This document shows positions 26,953 to 32,919 of a stretch of 32,919 nucleotides of DNA, in pieces. The stretch is from NCBI GenBank assembly GCA_016186915.1, contig JACPKU010000002.1:1-32919 (forward strand). Direction: 5' to 3'. The stretch comes from Candidatus Doudnabacteria bacterium. Lineage in GTDB: Bacteria > Patescibacteriota > Doudnabacteria > UBA920 > O2-02-FULL-48-8. Within the stretch, counting starts at the first letter, position 1, and the number at the start of each line of letters is the position of its first letter. Made by a program: the position numbers and the translations under genes. The notes beneath the pieces are model-generated. The model ran no database searches. It was not told where the DNA came from and saw only the letters and a list, made by a program, of their open reading frames with translations.

Positions 26953-27666
26953 ATGAGCGTAATAAGTCAATTTAAAACACTAGGTCAATTTATATTTGAC
27001 CTAGTGTTTCCAATTAACTGCGCTGGTTGTGGTCGGGAAGGAAGATATTTGTGCGCCGCGTGCCTGCCAAAACTTAAAAAATTTGACAATCAAATATGCA
27101 TTGTCTGCCGCCAGCCCTCACCATACGGCAAAACCCATACTGGCTGTGTGAGTAAAAACACCATTGATGGAATTGTTTCAGCGCTCTCCTATAAAGACCC
27201 TCTGGTTAAGCGCGTGATAGAGCTATTTAAGTATAAATTTATCCAAGAATTATCCGAAGATTTAGCTGCGGCGCTGCTAAATGAAATCAGCGCTCAAGGT
27301 TTGGGCGATTATTTTCGAGAATTTATCCTTATTCCGGTTCCTCTACATAAAAAGCGATTCAATTGGCGGGGCTTCAACCAAGCGGAACTGCTGGCAGCAA
27401 GCCTGGCAAAGATAAACGGCATAGAAACTAACACGGATTTGATTATTAGAAGCAAGAATACCAAACCGCAAACCAAGTTAAGCGCCACTGAACGGAAACA
27501 AAATTTAACTGACGCCTTTCGCGAACAGGCCGCCCAAATTGCGGGTAAAAAATTTTTGCTGGTGGATGATGTGGTTACCACCGGAGCGACGCTTAACGAG
27601 CTTGCCAAGCTCTTAAAAAAATCAAAAGCCCAGGAAGTCTGGGCTGTGACGGTGGCGCATGGGTGA
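26953..27666 (+). CDS. comF: ComF family phosphoribosyltransferase
   Basis: DLVFPINCAGCGREGRYLCAACLPKL, LIPVPLHKKRFNWRGFNQAELLA, KKFLLVDDVVTTGATLNELAKLLK. Confidence 0.93.
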   Translation: MSVISQFKTLGQFIFDLVFPINCAGCGREGRYLCAACLPKLKKFDNQICIVCRQPSPYGKTHTGCVSKNTIDGIVSALSYKDPLVKRVIELFKYKFIQELSEDLAAALLNEISAQGLGDYFREFILIPVPLHKKRFNWRGFNQAELLAASLAKINGIETNTDLIIRSKNTKPQTKLSATERKQNLTDAFREQAAQIAGKKFLLVDDVVTTGATLNELAKLLKKSKAQEVWAVTVAHG

Positions 27667-27670
27667 CTTG

Positions 27671-27772
27671 TTCACATAACGTTTCTGGCTATGCGATGTC
27701 CGCCGAAGCTTTAGCGTAGGCGGGGATATGGGTGAAGCGGAGCGGAACCGCATACACGTTGTTATATGATGT
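27671..27772 (-). repeat. attC-like imperfect palindrome, copy A
   Basis: CACATAACGTTTCTGGCTATGCGATGT...CCGCATACACGTTGTTATATGATGT; ends match copy B at 29681-29813. Confidence 0.6.
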
Positions 27773-27829
27773 AATAATATATTCTTAATCCCGAGGAGCC
27801 ACAGCGAGAGATATGTCATCGGGGCATTT

Positions 27830-28783
27830 TTATTTTGAAATTTTTCTCTGTCTGGTTCGATTCTTAAGGTATCGCTCAATGGCTTCTTTCGAAGTCAGCC
27901 AGTTCCTGCCCTCTTTGTGTGCTTCTAGTTTTCCTTGTCTGGCAAGCAAATTTAAATATTTAGCAGAAAAGGGAGTATATTTAGATATTTCAGCGAGCGT
28001 CAAAAAATTTTCCTGTTTTCTGGTTGCAGGAGTTAAGGTTTTAAGATAAATGTCGAGCGAGCGCTCTATGGATTGAGTGATAAATTTTATCAATGGTTCG
28101 TATTTGTTGTTATCCGCTTTATCTAGCACATCATAATATTTTTTGCGGTCATTTTTTAGAATAATAACCAATGGATAGCCGGCTTGCATGAGCAACAAGT
28201 TCATTATTAAACGCGCTGTTCTGCCGTTGCCGTCAAAAAATGGGTGAATGTGGACTAATTTATGATGTAGTAGGGCGGAAAGCTCAATGATGTTTATTTT
28301 GTTTTTTTGCGTCTTGAGCCAACTGATTAAATCTCTCATTCTTTGGGGAACCTGCAAAGCGTCAGGTGGCGTGTGTTTAGCTCCGCCTATGATTACTTTG
28401 GCGTTTCTGTAACGGCCAGCCCATTCTCTGTCAGTTTCTTGAGTAATAATTTGATGTAGATTTCTGATCAACATTTCAGAGATAGTATGCCGTTTATTTT
28501 TATCAATTAAATCATAAAGATATTCCAAAGCTGCGTGGTGGTCTTTCGCTTCTAAGTGATCTTTTAAGGGTTTGCCTTTTATTGTTATGCCTTCGCTAAT
28601 AACCAAAAAAGTCTCTTTTAAAGTCAAAGAGTTGCCCTCTATGGCGTTTGAATTATAGGTCATTTCTATCTGAAATTTTTCCCGCAGTTTTTGCACTGCT
28701 GATTTTGGCAAGGGGCGGAGCTTGTTGAGTTTGGTCAGTTTTTCCTCCAAACGATTTTTTATGATTGGTGATAGGTGGGTCAT
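27830..28783 (-). CDS. Fic family protein (adenylyltransferase-type) with C-terminal HTH-like region
   Basis: Fic motif HPFFDGNGRTARLIMN; N-terminal inhibitory-type motif SNAIEGN. Confidence 0.95.
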   Translation of the reverse strand: MTHLSPIIKNRLEEKLTKLNKLRPLPKSAVQKLREKFQIEMTYNSNAIEGNSLTLKETFLVISEGITIKGKPLKDHLEAKDHHAALEYLYDLIDKNKRHTISEMLIRNLHQIITQETDREWAGRYRNAKVIIGGAKHTPPDALQVPQRMRDLISWLKTQKNKINIIELSALLHHKLVHIHPFFDGNGRTARLIMNLLLMQAGYPLVIILKNDRKKYYDVLDKADNNKYEPLIKFITQSIERSLDIYLKTLTPATRKQENFLTLAEISKYTPFSAKYLNLLARQGKLEAHKEGRNWLTSKEAIERYLKNRTRQRKISK

Positions 28784-28791
28784 AGCAAATA

Positions 28792-28834
28792 CTTAATATG
28801 GTTTAGTTAATTATTTATAGTATACCATATTAAG
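28792..28834. promoter_or_regulatory. Inverted-repeat operator candidate upstream of fic
   Basis: CTTAATATGGT(28792-28802)...ACCATATTAAG(28824-28834), perfect 11-bp arms. Confidence 0.6.
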
Positions 28835-29067
28835 GAAATTGGTCAAATTTTTGGGATTTTGGGCAGGAGGGGTTGTTGGGGTGCATGTCCGTTCACCCGC
28901 CTCTGGCAGGCCTCTTGCGGGAATGCCCCTACGCCAAGACAAAAATAAAATTTGTTCATTACAGAAAAATGGTCTCGCTAAGGCGAGACAAAAAGAAAAG
29001 CATATTTCATATAACATCTGGAATAAAAGAAGTCGCGAAGCGACCGACAGTATGACGCAGAGCCCGC

Positions 29068-29613
29068 CTACTTTTTCAAAAATTCTTTTGCTTTGAGAAT
29101 AAGAACACAACTAGGACCATGGGTGATTTTACTTTCCATCACCATTCTCACCGCATCACCAAACTTAACTTTAACTAGTTTTATGTTTTCTGTCCCCTCT
29201 TGATTGGTTTTTATAAAATTAAGTTTTCTAGCGAGGAATAAATAGGCAGGAGATTTAATAACTGTTGTAAATGGATTAACGATTCCAAGTCCGATCCATT
29301 CTTCAGCTTTGATTCCGAGTTCTTCTTCCAGTTCTCTTTTCGCTGTATCAAGCGGTTTTTCATTTTCGTCAATGGCACCACTTACAACTTCAATGCTATC
29401 CTGTTCGACGGCATAGTGGAATTCATCGGTTAAATATGCATGGTCATTATCATCAAGAGGAAGAACAGAAATACCTGGTTTCATACTAACAACGCCAAAA
29501 ATACCTGGCTTTCCATCGGGTCTAGTAACTTGGTCTTCTTTCACTTCTATCCATAAATTTTTGTACTTCAGGGCAGTTTCGTTTACTGTCCAAGGACCAT
29601 TTTTTCTTATCAT
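29068..29613 (-). CDS. NUDIX hydrolase
   Basis: Nudix box GAIDENEKPLDTAKRELEEELGI (GX5EX7REUXEEXGU). Confidence 0.94.
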   Translation of the reverse strand: MIRKNGPWTVNETALKYKNLWIEVKEDQVTRPDGKPGIFGVVSMKPGISVLPLDDNDHAYLTDEFHYAVEQDSIEVVSGAIDENEKPLDTAKRELEEELGIKAEEWIGLGIVNPFTTVIKSPAYLFLARKLNFIKTNQEGTENIKLVKVKFGDAVRMVMESKITHGPSCVLILKAKEFLKK

Positions 29614-29680
29614 TTAAATACTAATCTAGTTAAAGTTTATAAAATGTATGATTCGTAGTAGGCGGGCTCGAGTAATATTG

Positions 29681-29813
29681 CACATAACGTTCCAGAATAT
29701 GCGATGTTTGCCAGCGGTATAATATCGCAAAGCGGTACAGCCAGCAAATATGGGCGGAGGATTGCGGAGGTACGGAGCAAGCCGTAGCCGCATACACGCT
29801 GTTAGGCGATGTG
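29681..29813 (-). repeat. attC-like imperfect palindrome, copy B
   Basis: Minus strand CACATCGCCTAACAGCGTGTATGCGG...CGCATATTCTGGAACGTTATGTG, directly abutting the stop codon of the HATPase gene. Confidence 0.62.
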
Positions 29814-30371
29814 TTATTCAAAATTTTTAATAAAAGTTATTTTTGAACCCGCTGTTATGTCAGATGCTCCCATGTCAGCTAGTTTTCTTTTGCCCCTTGT
29901 CTTAGCATATTTTTTTCCACCGGTTTCAAGTGAAAACTCATCGGCATATCGTCTGACTTGAGATAAGCCGTGGCCGTATTGTGAGGAGGTTAAATACTCA
30001 ACACCTTCTTGACCTCCAAATCCTTGACCTTGATCAGAAACCTCAAATGTAATTTTTTTAGGTTCAAAAATAATTTTTATTTCTCCGCTTCCAACATTTT
30101 CAAAAGCATTTCTCGCGACTTCAATGAAGTGATACAGCATGTTTTGTAATTTTTTCTCATTAGGGTTCAGATTATTTTCAGCGCAAATCTGTGACCACCA
30201 TTCGTTTATTGCTCCCGGAATCCAGCTTGAGCCATGTTCTGTTTGGAAACGAACAACTTCTGGGTCTATTTCGCGATCGCCGAAGTGTGATTCGTCAAAT
30301 CTAATACTATACATTTTTGGTCCATGCTCATGCTGTTCAATATCTTGCGAGAAATACTTTTCGTTTTCCAT
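29814..30371 (-). CDS. Stand-alone GHKL/histidine-kinase-like ATPase domain protein
   Basis: MLYHFIEVARNAFENVGSGEIKIIFE...KITFEVSDQGQGFGGQEG...SQYGHGLSQVRRYADEF (N and G1/G2-like boxes). Confidence 0.8.
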   Translation of the reverse strand: MENEKYFSQDIEQHEHGPKMYSIRFDESHFGDREIDPEVVRFQTEHGSSWIPGAINEWWSQICAENNLNPNEKKLQNMLYHFIEVARNAFENVGSGEIKIIFEPKKITFEVSDQGQGFGGQEGVEYLTSSQYGHGLSQVRRYADEFSLETGGKKYAKTRGKRKLADMGASDITAGSKITFIKNFE

Positions 30372-30474
30372 AAAAATTTTGAATAATATTTCGCCTAACT
30401 GGTTTTTATCTGGTCTATATATTATATCCTAACAATAATTTGTTGGTTATGCAAACTTTTGGTATAATATCCAC

Positions 30475-30781
30475 ATGGAAGATATTTTAGACAAAACTGA
30501 ACGCTCGATGCGCTTGCGCAATTATAGCCCCCAAACCATCAAGGCATATCTGCTCTGTATAAGAGAGTATATCATTTTTTCAAAAGAAAGTGGCGCCACA
30601 AACAAGCAAAAAGCGATTGAAGAATTTTTGCTTAATAAGCACCAACGGAAACAATCGCCTGGAAAATGAGGTTGACGTGCGTTATGTCCAAGAGCTCCTT
30701 GGGCATACAAACATACGCACGACTCAAATCTATACCCGAGTGACAAATCCGAAACTTAAGAATATAAAAAGTCCTCTGTAA
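30475..30781 (+). pseudogene. Internally deleted tyrosine recombinase (Xer/phage integrase family)
   Basis: N-terminal SAM-like part MRLRNYSPQTIKAYLLCIREYIIFSKES, then after a frame change the C-terminal end DVRYVQELLGHTNIRTTQIYTRVTNPKLKNIKSPL; the catalytic core between them is missing. Confidence 0.85.
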
Positions 30782-30801
30782 AAAATATGGCTGTGAGTGA
30801 T

Positions 30802-31410
30802 TTACTTCAGAGGTACAAAGGCGAAGCCGGGAAATTCTTCCATCTCGGTTTCTTTTTCTGAAATTTTCTTGATTTTCCAAACCGAATACCCAATCGGGGT
30901 CACCATCACTCCCCCAACTTTCAGCTGGTCAATTAGTTGTTGCGGCAATTCAGCGGCAGTGGCGGAAACTAAAATTTTGTCAAACGGAGCGGATCGCGGC
31001 AATCCCACCGTTTGGCCAGCGGCCGATATTGCTGCCTGTTTAAATTTATATTTAGCCAAATTCTTCCGTCCAAACTCCACTAATTCAGGCACAACCTCCA
31101 CGCCCTGCACTTCTCCCCTACTCCCAACTATTTGCGCCAGCAACGCCGTGGTCCAGCCAGAACCTGAGCCCACGTCCAAAATTTTCTCGCCTTTTTTGGG
31201 ATCCAGCAAATTTAACATAAACAAAACAGTGCTCGGCTGAGAGATTGTTTGTTCCTCGGCAATCGGTAACGGGTAATCAAAATAAGCTTCTTCTCTGAAA
31301 CTTATTGGCACAAAGTCCGCCCGGTCCACAACCTTAAAAACCTGAGCAATTTCTTTGGATCCAAACCCTACTGATTGGTCTAAATAATTATACAAATCCC
31401 GCTGGTTCAT
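30802..31410 (-). CDS. pcm: Protein-L-isoaspartate O-methyltransferase
   Basis: DRADFVPISFREEAYFDYPLPIAEEQTISQPSTVLFMLNLLDPKKGEKILDVGSGSGWTTALLA. Confidence 0.93.
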   Translation of the reverse strand: MNQRDLYNYLDQSVGFGSKEIAQVFKVVDRADFVPISFREEAYFDYPLPIAEEQTISQPSTVLFMLNLLDPKKGEKILDVGSGSGWTTALLAQIVGSRGEVQGVEVVPELVEFGRKNLAKYKFKQAAISAAGQTVGLPRSAPFDKILVSATAAELPQQLIDQLKVGGVMVTPIGYSVWKIKKISEKETEMEEFPGFAFVPLK

Positions 31411-31430
31411 AATTAAACTATAACAGTTTT

Positions 31431-31474
31431 ATACATTTGACACATCTGATACACTTTTGATACACTTCTGATAT
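31431..31474 (+). promoter_or_regulatory. Iterated operator-like repeats before the antitoxin gene
   Basis: ATACATTTG ACACATCTG ATACACTTTTG ATACACTTCTG, running into the ATG at 31473. Confidence 0.55.
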
Positions 31475-31694
31475 GTCTACAACTAAAACTAGGATCAATA
31501 TAAGTTTGTCAGATGACATAACTGATGCACTTGCGAAGTTGGCCCGACGCGACGGGATGCCTCAAGCAACTAAAGCCGCCAGGCTTTTGGAAACAGCCCT
31601 GGAAATAGAAGAAGATCAGGTTTGGGATAAGATTGCTAAAAGGCGCGATACCAAAAACGCGCGCTATCTCTCCCATAAAACCGTCTGGAAATAA
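31473..31694 (+). CDS. Ribbon-helix-helix antitoxin (type II TA)
   Basis: TRINISLSDDITDALAKLARRDGMPQATKAARLLETALE; overlaps the downstream RelE/ParE-like gene. Confidence 0.85.
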   Translation: MSTTKTRINISLSDDITDALAKLARRDGMPQATKAARLLETALEIEEDQVWDKIAKRRDTKNARYLSHKTVWK

Positions 31695-31981
31695 TGTCTG
31701 CGTTTAAGATTGCCTACCATCATCAGGTGGTTTCTCTGGACCTCCCTAAACTTTCAAGTGAATGGAAAGCAAAAATCAAGCGGGCAGTTGAAGAACGTTT
31801 GACCATTCATCCCGATCTTTACGGCAGACCCCTGCGCCGTTCCTTGAAGGGGTATCGAAAACTACGCGTGGGCGACTACCGAGTCATTTTTAAAATTGAG
31901 AAAAATACTGTTAAAATTTTGATTATTGAGCATCGATCGGTGGTTTACAGTAGGATTGACAAACGAGTCAAGAGTAACTAA
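31694..31981 (+). CDS. RelE/ParE family toxin
   Basis: LPKLSSEWKAKIKRAVEERLTIHPDLYGRPLRRSLKGYRKLRVGDYRVIFKIEKNTVKILIIEHRSVVY. Confidence 0.92.
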   Translation: MSAFKIAYHHQVVSLDLPKLSSEWKAKIKRAVEERLTIHPDLYGRPLRRSLKGYRKLRVGDYRVIFKIEKNTVKILIIEHRSVVYSRIDKRVKSN

Positions 31982-31996
31982 TCTGAACCAGAGAAT

Positions 31997-32087
31997 GGAG
32001 AGGTGCCCGAGTGGTTTAAGGGAACGGTTTGCTAAACCGTGGCGCCTAATAAGTGCCCCGTGGGTTCAAATCCCACCCTCTCCGCCA
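31997..32087 (+). tRNA. tRNA-Ser (anticodon GCT), CCA encoded
   Basis: GGAGAGGTGCCCGAGTGGTTTAAGGGAACGGTTTGCTAAACCGTGGCGCCTAATAAGTGCCCCGTGGGTTCAAATCCCACCCTCTCCGCCA. Confidence 0.95.
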
Positions 32088-32239
32088 CTTCTTCGCTCCT
32101 AACAGAGCTACTCCGCCTGCGCCTGAAGCTTCGGCGGATCCTGCGAAGCCTTGTGCGAAGTAGGAGAAGTGCAAGCACCTTGCACTCATTGGGAGCGAAG
32201 AAGTGTCCTACGAAGCTTTAGCGTAGTAGGACCAATACT

Positions 32240-32479
32240 ATGTATTACGTTTATATTTTACAAAGCCGGAAGGATAGAAGTTATTACACTGGTTCGACTC
32301 AAGACATAAAAAGTCGAATTACCAAACATAACAATAAAGAAGTTAAATACAGTGCAACAAAAGCACCCTTTGATCTTGTCTGGTACTGTGCTTTCAAGGA
32401 TAAAGAAAAGGCACTAAGTTTCGAAAAATATTTAAAAATCGGATCAGGTTTTGCTTTTGCAAGAAAAAGATTAGTTTAA
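32240..32479 (+). CDS. GIY-YIG nuclease family protein
   Basis: MYYVYILQSRKDRSYYTGSTQDIKSRITKHN...YSATKAPFDLVWYCAFKDKEKALSFEKYLKIGSGFAFARKRL. Confidence 0.93.
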   Translation: MYYVYILQSRKDRSYYTGSTQDIKSRITKHNNKEVKYSATKAPFDLVWYCAFKDKEKALSFEKYLKIGSGFAFARKRLV

Positions 32480-32666
32480 TAAAAACAAATCAGCTCGCCT
32501 GTCCGCCGACTTGTCCGCCCAAGCTTCAGCGTCGGCGGAAGCCTCGGCGAAGGTGGGAATAAAGTCAAGGCCAATAGCAGGCGTTTCTTTACTGAATTAA
32601 GATTTTTTGATATCATAATTTTGAAAGCATCTTATGAGTTGATGATATCAAAGTTTTGAAACTAGT

Positions 32667-32729
32667 GTCCAAGTTATAGCAAAAATCGCTAAAGCGTTAG
32701 GTATTCACGTTGAAGATTTGCTGAAATAA
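32667..32729 (+). pseudogene. C-terminal remnant of an XRE-type HTH protein
   Basis: Translates as VQVIAKIAKALGIHVEDLLK*, typical C-terminal end of a Cro/C1-type HTH; no upstream start. Confidence 0.5.
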
Positions 32730-32828
32730 TATGAAGAGTCAAACAATAACTTTCTAGTCTCTTCAGCAAGTGATATAGTTAATCAAAGGTCGATGATTTA
32801 ATCAATAAAATAATGAGGTCAAAAATCT

Positions 32829-32919
32829 ATGGCATTATTTCTTGGAGTCCATGATCTAAAAAAGAATATGGGCAGTGGCTGGGAAGGTTATAAAAAGGCC
32901 TGTGCCGAGCTTGGCTGCC
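32829..32919 (+). CDS. Partial CDS running off the window, hypothetical
   Basis: MALFLGVHDLKKNMGSGWEGYKKACAELGC..., open to the end. Confidence 0.5.
   Translation, partial: MALFLGVHDLKKNMGSGWEGYKKACAELGC

Noticed and set aside
29009-29022. CATATAACATCTGG as a third attC-like end
   Set aside because: Only one degenerate end matches; no partner end found.
28811-29110. Short ORFs on both strands between fic and NUDIX
   Set aside because: Overlapping low-complexity or repeat-derived frames with no start context or family features.
27671-29813. Complete integron with integrase
   Set aside because: No intact IntI gene is present; the only recombinase nearby is a truncated pseudogene resembling Xer/phage type.
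30797-31240. 147-aa plus ORF opposite pcm
   Set aside because: Antisense shadow of a clear methyltransferase gene.
1-32919. CRISPR array or rRNA genes
   Set aside because: No regularly spaced repeat-spacer pattern and no rRNA-like sequence seen.

Overview
The window looks like a chromosome segment from a Patescibacteria/CPR-type bacterium: small genes, short EF-Ts, ThrS lacking the TGS domain, dense palindromic repeats. Most of it is translation and housekeeping machinery: tRNA-Tyr, tRNA-Thr and tRNA-Ser, tsf, rpsB, rpmE, prfA, prmC, rplY, rodA, dnaE, thrS, miaA, gatCAB, lemA, htpX, recX, clpC and comF. Several accessory pieces are embedded. (1) A GC-rich purN-purD cassette is bracketed by ~72-bp imperfect direct repeats and has its own strong terminator. 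(2) The thrS leader carries a very convincing T-box antiterminator/terminator: a 7-nt UGGAACC bulge, with UGGA complementary to the U73-CCA end of the tRNA-Thr in this window, and an unusually small upstream specifier region. (3) Palindromic repeats are inserted in frame inside prmC, clpC and gatB. (4) Two related attC-like imperfect palindromes flank a Fic/NUDIX/HATPase region next to a decayed tyrosine recombinase. (5) A type II toxin-antitoxin pair and a GIY-YIG gene lie near the right end. No rRNA or CRISPR array was seen. All calls come from reading the sequence; no database search was possible.
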